Positions 26,866 through 39,625 of a DNA stretch of 64,000 nt are shown one piece after another (positions within the stretch are counted from its first letter, which is position 1; each line of letters starts with the position of its first letter). The position numbers and the translations under genes were made by a program. The DNA comes from Meloidogyne chitwoodi. Taxonomy: Eukaryota; Nematoda; Chromadorea; Rhabditida; Meloidogynidae. The notes under the pieces are model-generated. The model saw nothing but the letters and a program-made list of their open reading frames with translations. It did not search any database and was not told where the DNA came from. Location of the stretch: assembly GCA_015183035.1 (NCBI GenBank), contig JACZZP010000006.1:1-64000 (forward strand), given 5' to 3'.

Positions 26866-28135
26866 ATGACTATCATCCTATTTTTTATTTTTTGCTCAAG
26901 TCAATTATTAACTAAAAATTTTGGCATTCATGATAATTTTCAAAGGGAAGAGGTGCCAGCTATTCAGCGGGGTGATGTACCAGCTATCGAACGTTCTTTA
27001 AATTTGGATAATCCGAGAATGGGAATAAGAAGAAACGTGTTGGATAATATTAAGATTCAAGCTTTACTTAGAAACAATGCAGGACGTCAATTTGATGCTT
27101 TAAATTCCATAGGTTATGCTAATTTATTTAGTAAGTTCATTCGCGTTCATTTACATTCTGATCACCCTACATAGACTTACAACGGATAAAACAACGAATG
27201 ACAGATGAACAAAATCTTCAAAATTTGCTTCGAACCTCTTTGAAAAAAGATGATGAACCAAGCTCATTGCCATTAGTAAGACGAGTACCATTTCGTCTTA
27301 CTAATCAAAATTTTGCACAATTTCCAGTAATTTCTTCATTATAAACGTTTCATAATCTTTAAATATCTAGACAGTTACTATTAGGAACTCGGGCATTTTT
27401 GATAAAATTCCAAATGAGGAGATACAACAACAAATGACATTAAGACAAATTTTACAACAAGAAAAGAGCATTTTGGAGCTATTAGAACGCAATTCTCGAC
27501 ATAATCAGCTGACCCGTAGTAATAGCTTCGATCTAAAAAATGTTCAGGAGAAGCAGCAACGTATCATAAATTTGCTTATCAATCAACAACAACAAAATAA
27601 TAATGGTCAAGTGAATGGTGTAGATGACTCATTATTTGTAAAATCTGAATTACCTGAACAATCCATCTTCAGTTCAGTTGAAGATATACGCCAGACTGAG
27701 CCTTTGCAAATTGGTAACCTTTTCCAAATTCCATTCGCTAAACCTAGAAAGAGTTCTTCTCCGGTTTCTAAACAACAGTACCTATTCGTATCGCCAAAAG
27801 ACGATCAATTTCAGTTCATGCAGATTTCACCATATAAGCAACCTACACTTGGAAACAAACTGGTCAACAATGTAGGTTCAAGTCTTCAGGTTTTCAATGT
27901 TCCTGACACAGTGATTACATCATCTGTTGAACTAAATAAAGGAGATACGATGTTAATCCGACAGAGTGGTCAACAGACAGCAGATATTTATGGAAGTGAA
28001 GAAATAAAAGTTGAAAAGAAACCGAATTCTCAAGTCAATGGTATAACTAACACTGATGATAGTAGTGAGTCTACATCTAGTTTTAGCAATGAAGATAACG
28101 GTGTTATGAATACTACAGAATCTTCTGATTTTTAA
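26866..28135 (+). CDS. Gln/Asn/Ser-rich secreted protein, unrecognised
   Basis: Three exons (26866-27130, 27175-27326, 27371-28135) give 393 residues. The start MTIILFFIFCSSQLLTK looks like a signal peptide. The remainder is low complexity: an N-terminal part with two near repeats (EVPAIQR, DVPAIER), a Gln-rich region including INQQQQNNNGQ, and a Ser/Thr/Asp/Asn-rich tail. There are no cysteines after the leader and no domain I recognise. It begins 406 bases after the Ras stop on the same strand and is followed 470 bases later by another same-strand gene. Confidence 0.72.
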
Positions 28136-28605
28136 TTATATTTCCTCGATTTATTGATTCGAGTTTTCTAATACAGGATTATATTTATCCATTCATTCTA
28201 AAATATTGTTTTTCACGAAAATAAAAATTATTTACTGGCTTTTATCATAATGTGCATTAATATTAAATTCATCGTGTAATCTGCTTTCCATAACCAAGTT
28301 TTATTTATATTTTTTAAAGAAATTAAAAATAACACTAGTTTTTACCAATCCATGAATGCTTGTTTTTGAGCTATTCAACAGTTGTTGCATAATTATATTT
28401 AAGTTTTGTGAGAAAAATATGAAACAAATGTGGCTGCCGTTTAACAAATTCACGTTCGACTCAATGCTCAAGGAACCACACTTATTTATCTCTAACCACT
28501 AATAATTCTCACTCACAAATAAGCTTAAAAGTGCTAACATATTAAGTTCCTCTCTTTAAAAATATTTTTCAATTAAAATTTTTTGCAAAACTATTTTGAA
28601 TTTAC

Positions 28606-31157
28606 ATGGTTCACCTTATTTTAAATGGATTTATTTGCTTATTTATTCTGATACTCAGTATTTGTGTTGGTGAACTATTTTTGAAAAACGAGATTAGCCA
28701 CCACCACAATTTATGTTCGAATCGTTGTAACCGACTGCTTAAACGTTCAATGAATTTTAGAAAAGAAAATCTGACACATGTTGAGAATATTCTTAAGTGG
28801 TCAAGCAAATTTATTAAAAATTATAATTTTTTGCGTACAAAAAACTATGCCGAATTAGCTCATATTTGTTGGTTAGTAAATTATTGAGTTTAACTAATTA
28901 TCTCAAGCTTAATATATTAGGAAATTTTTCGATTATGAATATTGTAAAAAGCATTGTCATAATTCATTCATCTCCAAAAAACGTATGAGACAGAATAATT
29001 GGTATGAATTCTGGTTACTGCGGAAAATGGCATGGGTTGCAGATAGATTTGATTCAGATCTATGCAATGATCTACCTCAAGATCAATTTTGTTTGCAAAA
29101 GCATCGTAATCAGATTGATAAAAGTTGTTCAAACTTTCAAAGGAGAGTAGTAGAAATGCGCTTAATTGGCCTTCAGCTCGAACATAAAAATGGCTACAAT
29201 AAATTTAATAGGATAAAGCAGCTTAATAAATTACGAAAGTCTATTGAATACGTAAAATTTAAAAATTTTTGTTAAATTATTAGTTTTAACTTTTTTTACT
29301 TCTAGGAAGTATGCCGCCTACTTGATACACAAATTCTTTGTATACTTAGTTCGGGTCAAGATTTTTGTCATCAAAAAAGAAATAATATTCAACCTCAAAT
29401 CCTAAACCTATCATTCATCAGAGAAAATTTTCTTTCCATTTTATTACCATTTGGCCTAGTTGTCGACAGAAACAAAAAGAGTTTAAATGAATCTACAGTT
29501 AATTTGGATATGTTATTACCTGAACAGCTTTTAGATAATTGCCAAAAATTCAACTCAGACATCCAGAGGTATCTTTATCCAATATAATAATTGTTCAAAA
29601 GTTTTAGTAATGTGAATAACAATGGTGAACGGCCTCAACGAGCACTTATAAATGAAAACATTTATGGAGAGGAAGGTGAAGAAGTTACTGTTGGTATGTT
29701 TTATTATTATTTGTGTTTCATTAAATTAAAGCTCCAAACATTCGTCGTCTTTTTTCATCTGAAGAGGATTTGGAAGATATGCCACCAAATTTCTTTTATT
29801 CGACAGCAAGATTGTCTAAAGACTTTAATACGAGATATTCCATTTTGTGGGGCGATGATAAAGATATTAATAGGATTAGGTAATAATTCAAGGTGATTTA
29901 ATTTAATTATTAAGTATATGTGCATATGTAATAATTAAAATTTAATTTTTTTAATATTATATGATAAAAATTTTTAAGAGAATCTGCAGGGGAAATCTCG
30001 ACTAACGATATTGTGAACAATCCACAATTGTCAACTATAGAAACAATTGCTGGACAAAAAACACAGTCTGACTCTATGTTAACTATTGCAGCAAACCCTC
30101 AATTATTAGCATTATTGAAAAACGGTGGTAGCAGTAATTTGTCGAATGCCGCATCATCTTCTTTTTTGATGAATGACCGTCAGATAGCCAGTTGGCCTCA
30201 GGAAACAAATAAACAACAAAACAAAAAAATGACGAATGAGAATGTAATAGAGGAATATGAAGAAGAATGGGTATACGAGGACGAAATTAATTCTTCAGAG
30301 CTTGTTGATGATGAGGAAGATTTAGATGAAGAAAGAATTTCAAATGTTTACACTACACCAACCTTAGAAATTTCTTCTTCGGTTGAGTCATTAATTGATG
30401 GAATTGAAAGTATTCGACATAATGATCAAAAACAAATAGTTGAACATCGACAACTATTTTTTTCTACTGGTGATAATCATTTTATTAATGATAAAGATAT
30501 TGGTGAAACTAATTCTGAGCCCATGCTACATGATACAAATATATATTTTACAAAAATTCTTGAATTTGACGAGGAGCCTGAAATTCAAAATAAATGGCCT
30601 TATGAGGGTAATTAATAAACCTTTTTAAATAAATTTTATTATTATACATAGTTGAAAAAACTGTTGCTCAATATAATTCTGAAGAAAACACTCAGAAAAT
30701 GAACAATATATTAATGAATTCCGAATATCAAGAAAATAAAAATCAGGAACAACATTTTTATAAAAACAACGACCCATTTGAAATTTTAACAGCTGATATG
30801 AACGAATACTTTACTAATAAATTTCCTAAAGAACAAGAAAAAATGAGACATGAGCCAACAGAGCATCATTTAAGTGATAACAATCAGCTATATGTTGCTA
30901 ACGATAAACACCAAAAGATTCTTATCTCCACTGAACCGGTGCCTATAAAGCGATCGGAAACGCTTCTTGTTCTACTAGGAGTTTACTTAGCTTTTTTTGT
31001 ATTGGCCGCCTTCTTCCTATTTTGTTTAGTCCTAGCCTGGCTAGAAAGGCGAAGCCGACGACATAGAAGTAACTTAACTGATAGTGAAATCAAGCAAAGA
31101 AAAAGTTTATTTTTGTATATGAATCCTAAAAAAGGTACTATGAAGTACATTGCATAA
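28606..31157 (+). CDS. Single-pass membrane protein with Cys-rich ectodomain, unrecognised
   Basis: Seven exons (28606-28871, 28921-29251, 29306-29568, 29608-29693, 29732-29879, 29979-30607, 30652-31157) encode 742 residues. There is a signal peptide (NGFICLFILILSICVG). A roughly 300-residue cysteine-rich part follows (CSNRCNRLL, HICWKF, YCKKHCHNSF, DLCNDL, FCLQKH, KSCSNF, EVCRLL, LCIL, FCHQK). Next come a long acidic low-complexity stalk (EEYEEEWVYEDE), one transmembrane helix at about 675-702 (LLVLLGVYLAFFVLAAFFLF) and a basic cytosolic tail (ERRSRRHR). The ectodomain cysteine rhythm faintly recalls nematode CPG4-type domains; that is a guess. Its 3' end overlaps the opposite gene's. Confidence 0.8.
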
Positions 31158-31159
31158 TT

Positions 31160-31185
31160 TTTATTCGTTTTATTTTTTGAATAAA
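31160..31185. promoter_or_regulatory. Overlapping convergent poly(A) signals
   Basis: AATAAA on the plus strand (31180-31185) serves the gene ending at 31157. TTTATT at 31160-31165 is AATAAA on the minus strand for the gene whose stop is at 31203-31205. If both are used, each transcript runs into the other gene's terminal codons. Confidence 0.5.
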
Positions 31186-31202
31186 TAAATTAGAAAAATT
31201 CT

Positions 31203-31678
31203 TTAGCCACAAAAAAAACTTTCAGCGCAATAAACACCTACCCTGGCGCCTATCCAAGGCTGTAAATCTTCTTTTACTCTAATATCCATTACTCCTTTTC
31301 CATCAAATTTAACCATTGCTTCTTTAGCTAATTCAAAAGAACCATTTTCTGAGTTTTGCTTTAATGTCTCCATTTTCCATGCCTTAGCTGCACAATTCTC
31401 TGCTTTGATCTAGGAAAATAAAAATATTTTACTATATACTTCAACTTGAATACTATTAATTCTTGTTGTTCATCCTTTCCATGAAAATGAAGATTTTCTT
31501 TCATTTCAAAATCATTAATTTCTGGACGTGACAATTTAAACTGGAACGGTATTTCTGCTAATGATTTTACCTAAAAAGAAAAATTATTAAAATAAATATA
31601 TTTTTAACTAACTGTTGTACGAATTTCACAGCATTTAACGCTAAAAACAAATCCAGCAATCAAAAGAAAATTTATCAT
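31203..31678 (-). CDS. Small secreted protein, unrecognised
   Basis: Three exons (31613-31678, 31454-31570, 31203-31409) give 129 residues. The leader is MINFLLIAGFVFSVKCC. The mature protein is charged and has four further cysteine-bearing positions at most (CCE, NCAA, YCAES, FFCG near the end). There is no domain I recognise. Its stop is 45 bases from the stop of the convergent plus-strand gene. It starts 329 bases downstream of the preceding minus-strand gene, close enough for an operon. Confidence 0.7.
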
Positions 31679-32007
31679 TATGAGAATGGATAATATTAAA
31701 AAGGATTTTGATTAAAAATTTTATTGTCTGGTCAGATAAACTCCCAAAGCCATTTATTCATATATCCTATCTTAATGCTCTCAATTCTCGATAAAATAAT
31801 TAATTACATTTTTATTTATTTGATAGAATTAATACAGAATAGTGTACATAAGTTAAATTAAATTTTGTTAAGTCATTAAAATATTTTATCTCAGTGTCAG
31901 GATTTATTATTTTTATATATTTATGTATTAACTTTTAGCTATTAAATATTAACTTTGGAAAAATATAATATTAATTTTATAATTTTTCGAAATGTGAGAA
32001 AAAATTT

Positions 32008-32467
32008 TTAGAGATCGTAATTAAACCCAGCTGGGATTTGTGCTTTTAGCTGATAATCAATGTAGACACATCCATTGAGAACACTTACAGTTCTGCCTTC
32101 AGCTTTTGCCTTGCGCATCTGAGACCGTAGAGTATCTAGATCCATTAAATTGGGAGCTGAAGTGTAACCTAAAGAATAAATAGAATTTCTGTTATTTATA
32201 ACTAACCGGCCAACATGCCAGCCTGGTGCATCATCATCTTAAAATATAATAAATTATAATTAATTTTTAAAATAATAATTTAAAAATAAACCGATATTCC
32301 TAGGCCAACCCCTTTTGAGCTGGGTGCAGCTCTAAAATAAATTATATTCATAATTAGGCATATTTAGATTTTTAAACCTACGATAAATTATTTGATCCTT
32401 TTTTTGAAGTTAATGGTCCGCCTGAGAAACTTTTTTCATTATCTTGCCGACAAAGGCAGGCACCCAT
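32008..32467 (-). CDS. Small putatively acylated protein, unrecognised
   Basis: Four short exons (32382-32467, 32292-32331, 32207-32237, 32008-32168) keep frame and give 105 residues. It begins MGACLCRQ: Gly2 with Cys4 and Cys6 is a typical N-myristoylation/palmitoylation signal, so inner-membrane-leaflet attachment is likely. A Ser/Gly-rich linker follows. The C-terminal half is compact and conserved-looking (APNLMDLDTLRSQMRKAKAE, VSVLNGCVYIDYQLK). I do not recognise the family. Confidence 0.68.
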
Positions 32468-33669
32468 TTTTGCTGGCATGCAAAACCAGACTTTAGTATT
32501 ATTTATATTAAATTTAAATTCTGAATAATTCCTTTTATTCACATACTAAAATAAAATTATTTGGGAGGGTATAGGATTTATTTTACTTAAGAGTAGAAAT
32601 GTATTTCAAAATTAAATAAAAAACACTTAAGCATGGTTTCATAAAAAATAAAAATTTATAATTAGAAACAATTCCAAAATTAGATATTTATAACTTGGCA
32701 CATTAAAATAATTGATTGCCTTGGGAGTTTTGAAGAAATAGAGACACAAGAAGTTCTATTATATGTATATTTTTGGATAATTTTAAATGATGTCATTCAT
32801 AAGAATTTTGAGTTTTAATATCTAAAAATAACATCCATGCTTTAAAGACCATAGATTTTTATAAAATATAAATTTATTTTTATATTAATACTAAAGGTTT
32901 TATACATTCTTTATTGAAAAAGAAAAGTGTGTACATGAAGAGTGCCAATAAGTTTTTTATAAAAGTGGTAAACGGCAGAATAAATTGCCAATGGCATTAC
33001 TTTATTTTTTTCACCATCAACTCAATATTGAAAATTTAATAATTTCAATTTGTCCGTTTCCCCTGAGATTATTATTTTTTAAGAAACAGCCAAAAATTAT
33101 ATGAGCCGAAAAGTGGAACATAAGAATTTCGCTCTTTTGGGTTTTAAATTTAATGCCTTTTTAAGATAATTTAGAATGAGTAAAATAAAAAATTGTCAAG
33201 CTGAAAAGAAATTTATCCGTTCATTTGTCCCAAGCTTTTTCTTTCATCTCGTATTTTTCCCTTTAGTTTGTTCTAAATTGTTTTGAAGAATTCAATTTGC
33301 GGATAAATATGTATGAGGGTGCGAAATTGAAAAGGAAATTTTCAATATTTAGGATAAAAAAGTGGGAATGAAATTATTATTTTTTTTATAAAAATGTAAA
33401 AAAATAAAAAATATATATTTACTAAACTAAAAATCATTTAATAACTTTTAATAACAAATTTACTTTTATGTGCATTTAATCGAGCATAAATTGTGAAAAT
33501 AATCTTAAAACTAGTAAGCTACCTAAAACTAAATAATTTCTGATCTGAAAAGATAAGCACATAAATAACACAATCAATTATCTGGGCTCAAAATTAACGT
33601 TATTTTTGTTTTGTTAGGAAATTAGATAAATCAATTTACAAAACTTCTAAATTTAATAGTCACAAATTT
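32468..33669. other. Intergenic AT-rich region
   Basis: About 1.2 kb. No reading frame with codon-like structure, RNA gene or strong repeat was seen. It includes the 3' flank of the insulin gene and the upstream region of the acylated-protein gene. Confidence 0.5.
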
Positions 33670-34556
33670 TTAGCTCCTGCAACAATACGATCGTATATCT
33701 GCTATAAAATTTATTTTTATTAGTTTATTGCTAATTTTTAAATTGTAAAATACCATCAGTGCATCGTTTCTCGCAGCACATTTGTGTCAGACGTTCTCGA
33801 GATGCTTAAAATAATAAATTAATTTATTAAAGGATTTATTGTTTTTTTAAATTATTTGCACTCACCAAATGATTTGTCTGCTTTTTTATCCATTAATTCC
33901 ACCCTTTGCATGTTCGCGGGTCCACAGCTTCAATAAAGCAATGTAAAATTTAAAAGCAAAAAATAACTTACTCGCCACATAATTCCCTGGTCCTATTTGT
34001 CAATTTTATGCCACACAACCGTCGAGGTTCATTTGACTATCATATTTTTAATTTTAGTCGAGAAAAATATTAAACTTACAAACTCAACAGCAGTCATCAA
34101 TGACCCTCCATCTTCTCTTGAACTGACTGGGACAAATCTTCTTCTGTGCCATCGTGTGACATAGTACCGCTTTTTCCATGGAAATGAATTGCTATGCTTA
34201 AAACAAGTCAATTATTATTATTTTAAATTCCTTAAAAATTTTACAACTTCGGCACTTGCTGAAATCAATCGCCTCTCAGTACTTCTTCTTATACGTTTAT
34301 TTAATAATTGCTGCATTTCCCAAAAGTTATTAGATAAAACAAATATTATAGTATTCTTGTTAAGCTCATCGTTATTTAATCTTTTCAATTCATTAATAAT
34401 TGCAGAATTGGTTAAATCATTTGAAAATAAAATGGTGCCATTAGCAAAGTTAAGAAAGTAAATTAGAATAATAAATGATTTAACAGTTTGAAAAATACAT
34501 ATACGAGAATGTTGTCGAATTTGGAAGTAATTTTGAGGTGTTTTAGTTTTATACAT
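33670..34556 (-). CDS. Insulin-like peptide precursor (beta-type)
   Basis: A secreted insulin/IGF-family hormone precursor, 212 residues in six exons: 34245-34556, 34080-34196, 33972-34036, 33866-33927, 33754-33804, 33670-33701. The leader has a hydrophobic core (FIILIYFLNFANG) after a long polar start. A roughly 140-residue propeptide with several basic sites (RIRRSTERR, WKKR, HRRRF) follows. The B chain begins after PRR: LCGIKLTNRTRELCGDC, with 11 residues between the B cysteines as in insulin and an extra Cys. The A chain is CCEKRCTDADIRSYCC, also with an extra final Cys. The pattern predicts four disulfides, the nematode beta-type. The short joint between B and A lacks a clear paired-basic C-peptide excision site. 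The propeptide is far longer than usual. Confidence 0.88.
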
Positions 34557-37500
34557 TGTACATAAATTGAACCTAATAAAATTAAAGAAAGATTTTAGAA
34601 GCTAATAGGTTCAATTAGGCCTTGCGGGCTTTAAGTAATTATATCAAAATAAAATTAAAAATTGATTTGTTTATTATATTTATTAATTATTGTTTTTTCA
34701 TGCTAGTTGGCATTATATTTAGAAATTAAATGTTTGTTGACGCTTTTGTTATGTTTTGTCCAATAAATCATGTGTTCGTTTGAAAAAACCGGGATATAAT
34801 GAAAGGAAATGGAACTCGCACCAAATTAGAATTTTCTCGCGCATATTTTTTGTTTAAGAACAATTTATAAAATTTTCATTATGCTGAATTTGTTTTTTAG
34901 TGAATAGCGTATTTAGAGACTTGCAATGATAAAAGATTTTTTAAATGTAGGCGTTGGAAAATTCCCTATGTGAAAATAAAAGAAAAATTTTGGAAGTTTA
35001 TATTTTTAGTTATTTTTATAAAATTCAATTTTCTTGGAAAATTGAAAAAAAATTAATTTTTTTAATTACGTTAAGACCCTACGTCTGATTCTAATTAGAT
35101 GAGAATTTAATATCAGCATTTGTATTATTATTGAGAAAAGGCTAATTTAGGGAGAGAAAATTCCATTTTTTAGGGTTAAAAAACTTAAAAATTAATCGTT
35201 TTGGGAAGGATTTTTATAAATTATTATTCTGTGAAATTTCAAATATAAACATTTTTATAAAAAAAATAAAATTATCAATTTTAAATGGCAAAAATAATTT
35301 AAAATTATCTAAATATATCGATAAAAATTTTATGTCAAAAATAAGTGCGTAATTTCGTGATTAATGGATAATAGTACGTTTTTTATTATTATTCCCCTCT
35401 AGGTAACAATTTTATACTTGTCATTTACTTATTCTCAGACTTTTATTTCGAAAAAAATGCCCTTTAATTTTCTATCGTTTCCCACATTATGTTCAAAAAA
35501 CAAATCTTGAAATGCCGTCGCGCGAAAATTGTAAATGTTGTTTTCTAATTAAAAATGAAATAAATTTCCTCTATTTACATTTTTTCTAGACATATTTTGG
35601 CTTAATAGAGTAAATATACTACTTGGGAGAAGAAATGCGGCAAAATGGTCAAGGTCTCCTAATTGAAGGTTCTATATTTTGATGCGAAATAATAAGCATG
35701 TGCTCATTTTATTTGTTAGTAAAATTAATTTTTAATTTTAATATTGTAGGTAGTAATAATAATAATATGATAACCTAAAAATTTAGCGCTATTTCATTAA
35801 TTATTTAAATGTAAATTTTTAAATAAATTTACATTTAAAGTTATAAAACTTAAAATTATAATAAAAGAAAATTTGAAATATGTAATTGTGATTTGTTTTT
35901 GTATATTAATTGCTGGACTACAATTTATTTATTGTCGGAAATGCCAAAAATATATATATGCCAATGACATAAATAGTGTTTCCGTTATTTATATTTTACG
36001 CAAATTGCCAACTTATTTTTTAATTTTAATAATTTATAGAAGGGCTTAATTATTACCTTAAAAATAACCGGAAAATATTTTTTTTAATCTTTAAAAAATA
36101 ATTTTTTAACAATTTTATAGGTAGTGGTAGACAGTAGAAATTAAATCTATTATTTAAAGTACTAAAGCTTTTGCCCTTTTAAATTTTTATTTATTTAAGA
36201 TTGCAAATAGTGTGCCTTCTGGTATTATTTTAACGTACTAATCTAATTTTTTCTCTCAGGTAAACCCTCAAATTTCATTTTAATTACGTATACAATAAAA
36301 ATAAAGAAATGTAATCGAGCTTTTACGCGCAAAACCACTTAAAAAAACAATTGATGTGACGAATGTTTCAAAAAAATTTATTGCTTTTTCTTAAAATATA
36401 TTTAAACAAAAATATTTATGGTTATTTACAAATAAACAAATTAAATTTAGACGCAAATGTTACATGTTTTGATATTATTTTTAATGTTATTATACTTAAA
36501 TATTAATTTAATTAATTTAATGTAAAAAAGTGATTTTTGCAAAAAATTTAATATTTAAATAAAATAAGCAAAATATAATTTTTGATAATTATTTTCTTTG
36601 TTATCTAATATTTCTTGTAATTAAAACTGCAAAAAATAAAATGATTGTTTAAAGTAAACAAACAAGATGAGGTCTTTTACTTCTTTTTAAGGTCTGAGAA
36701 AAATCTTGATATTTAATGTCTGTTTATAATTTTTAATGTTTATATTAAAATTTGCGCAGAAAAAAACAAAACACGCATTTAGATATTTTTGAGTAAAATG
36801 AATATGAGAAAATAATAAAAAAAATTTGGACAAACTCGTGCCGTGTTTGAGAGAATAACAATAATAAAAACGTGTGGAAATGATTAATAATATGTTTTTC
36901 ATTTTTACTAATTAGCTGGTTTCTTAATGCTTTTTTCTTTTATATTTTTGTAGTCACAAGTAATTGCTAGCTCATATAAAAAAAATAGATTGGTCAAAAG
37001 GGTCGGAAGGCGTAAAAATAAAAAAAGGTTAACTAAATGAAATAATAAGGTTCAACATATTTACATAAGTTTGTAAAAATTTTAAATGTATTTCCAGACA
37101 ATTTACATATTTATGTAAATGTCGTATTTAGTGATAATACATACTCAACCGAGTGCTTATAAAGAAAACAATTAATTTAATTTTTAAAAAAATTAACGTA
37201 AAATAATAAAATTAATTTGGCGGATACTAATTCGTCAATTACTTGCAAATTAATATTTTGACATTTAAATTAAAAAAATTTCTCATTAAATGTCATTTCC
37301 GTTGCGCGAATTTATTACGTGAGAAGAAACAAAATAAAAAAGTTTTCATTTTCGCTATTTGGATTTAAAATTTTATACATTTAAATAATAATAAAATGAA
37401 AATTAGCTTTGAAAAAATTTTCTTTTTGTTGAAGGAAAATCGGCTGGACAAATTAATTGGGTAATTAATGTTCGAGAATTTAATTTACAGTGGTGGGCTT

Positions 37501-37600
37501 TAGATGTAAACAATTTTTTATTTAATGTCGGCGGCCAAAAAGGTGTCACCGCAAATTGTAAGAATAGTGGTGTGTAAACGTTGTGTCTGCAACATTTTTA
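34557..37600. other. Long AT-rich intergenic region
   Basis: About 3 kb of very AT-rich DNA with short open stretches only. I see no splice-linked coding sequence, RNA gene or ordered repeat. It lies upstream of the insulin gene and downstream of the galectin gene. Confidence 0.5.
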
Positions 37601-38904
37601 TTAACGAGCGTTGTTGATTGTGACGGTGTGTAATTCAAATGTTCCATCTACTTCTAATGTTTCAATATCTAAATTCTGAGAACGATGTCTAAAGGTGCAA
37701 AACTTTTTGCCATTAAAAAGTATTAAGAAGTATGCTGGCTCATTTATAATTGTCAGGTCGAAACTAAAAATGAATTAAATTATTTAAAGAAAATTTATTT
37801 TAATTACTAACACTTCATTTTTGGCCAAAGGAAGATTGCCTTCAATTTCCTGATCACCCCATTGCCTAGACATCAACGAGTTACGAACAATAATTCCTTC
37901 CGAATAACGAATTGAAATATGTAAGGCTATATCGTTGTTTGCTTTATACAAGTTGAAATTAACACGATTCCCTTTAGAAATAAAACATTAAAATTTAAAT
38001 AAAAAGATAATTTTACACCTAATGGCATTGCGGAGATATCGAGTCGCATTCCTTAATACCGAAAATATGTTTAAAATAACAATTTTATTATTTAACTTTA
38101 CCAGGTAAGAGTTTGGCGATGGCATTATAAGGATTTGGAAATTTAGTTCCTCCATAATGAAATACCCGCAAACTTTTTAAATCTCCAAGCAGTGATACGT
38201 GATTAACCTTTATAGTTCAAAAAATAGGATTAAAGTAAAAAGTTTATTATACTCCATATAGAGGAATTCGTTGATCGAAAGTTCCTATCTCAATACGATT
38301 ACCAAATACCTAAATAAATAATTTTAAATATGATTTTATAAAATAATTAGATCAAACTTGCCTGAAATTTTCCAGGTAAAATTCGAACTCGAATATCGAA
38401 TTCATCGTCGGGTTTGTATGGGCTTTCGACACGTTCCTCTGGCACTGACCAGTTTTTATTGACAAGGGTATTAAATACAATTCTTCCTTTAAATAATCCT
38501 TCATCGAATCTAACTGAAAGATGCAAGGGCATATCGTCATCCTCATTTCCGCCTTTGTAAAAATTCAGATCCACCCTATGAAAAAATTTTATTCTCAAAA
38601 ATATTTGGACAGTTGAACCTCTTAGGGTCGGCATTAATCTTACCAACAGCATGCACTGTTTGATATTCTCTAAAAGGCTCACTGATGCGAGTTTTGAATG
38701 GGACATGCTACAGATATTAAGAAATAATCATTTTCAATTATAATGAACCATTTTACTCACATAATTCTGTTCGTTTACGTATTGTTGGTATCGTGGCTTC
38801 TCTTCAGGATTCTCCCCGCCAATAACTTTTTCCTGATCCTCAGCATATGATTGCGGAGAAGATAAAAAGAAAACAAACAATACGAACATAAGTTTATTCG
38901 ACAT
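37601..38904 (-). CDS. Tandem-repeat galectin with signal peptide
   Basis: A beta-galactoside-binding lectin with two carbohydrate domains, 321 residues in eight exons: 38761-38904, 38619-38707, 38362-38575, 38253-38309, 38102-38207, 38019-38051, 37812-37971, 37601-37763. It starts KLMFVLFVFFLSSPQSYA, a cleavable signal peptide, so classical secretion is predicted. Domain 1 keeps the sugar-site order H-x-x-x-R (HLSVRF), VFN, and NWSVPEER. Domain 2 has HISIRY, VRN and QWGDQEIE, lacking the final Arg, so it may bind sugar weakly or differently. The consensus HxNPR is changed to HxSxR in both. Intron 38310-38361 has the GC donor CAG|GCAAGT. Confidence 0.9.
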
Positions 38905-39625
38905 TAGAAAAGGGAAAATAAAAATTAGAATGTTTAATAATTTAACTCTAAAATTAAAAAAAAGCGTAACCAGAAAAAAAACTTAATTGTTCAGATAAAT
39001 GAGAAAAACAAACATTATTTATTAAAGTTATGTAATTCTTGCCAAGATGTTCCAATAACTCATGCTTTAAATAAGTTATTGAAATGAAAACAACTGTTGT
39101 CAGATGGTTAACGACTTAAAACAACAACAAAATAAACTTTATTTCTTCGTCAATATCCTTTTAGTTTGTGAAAATGTAAAGCAAACCATGTGTTTATAAT
39201 GAACAAATGTTTAAAATATTTTAAAATAGTTATTCATGTATATTTAATGTCGTGAATTGCGTTAATGTTACAAATTTGACAATTAGTTAATAAAAATCCA
39301 GATACCACGCTTAAAACCCTTATAAAGAATTCAATTTAACTCATAAACATGAAATGTGCTCAAATCCCCTTGCTAGATGTATCCATTTTTAATTCAAATA
39401 AGCGCTATACAGTAATTGAACTACAAATTTTGTTATGATGCCAAGAGTAGGCATACATTATAAATGATGGAAGCAGAGAATCAAAGATTTATTAGGAATA
39501 AATTGTTAATTGGCTATTTAATTGAATTCATGACGTTTTATCTATTTTAAGCTAGTATGTTTACATGATTTTTAAAACTTTTTCATAATTTTAATTATTA
39601 TTAATTTATATTATTTTTTCTAAGA
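38905..39625. other. Divergent intergenic region, galectin / TRAM
   Basis: About 0.7 kb AT-rich, presumably both promoters. No other feature recognised. Confidence 0.45.

Noticed and set aside
36687..36902. Minus-strand 71-codon open frame
   Set aside because: Low-complexity, isolated in a 3-kb AT-rich gap, no splice context.
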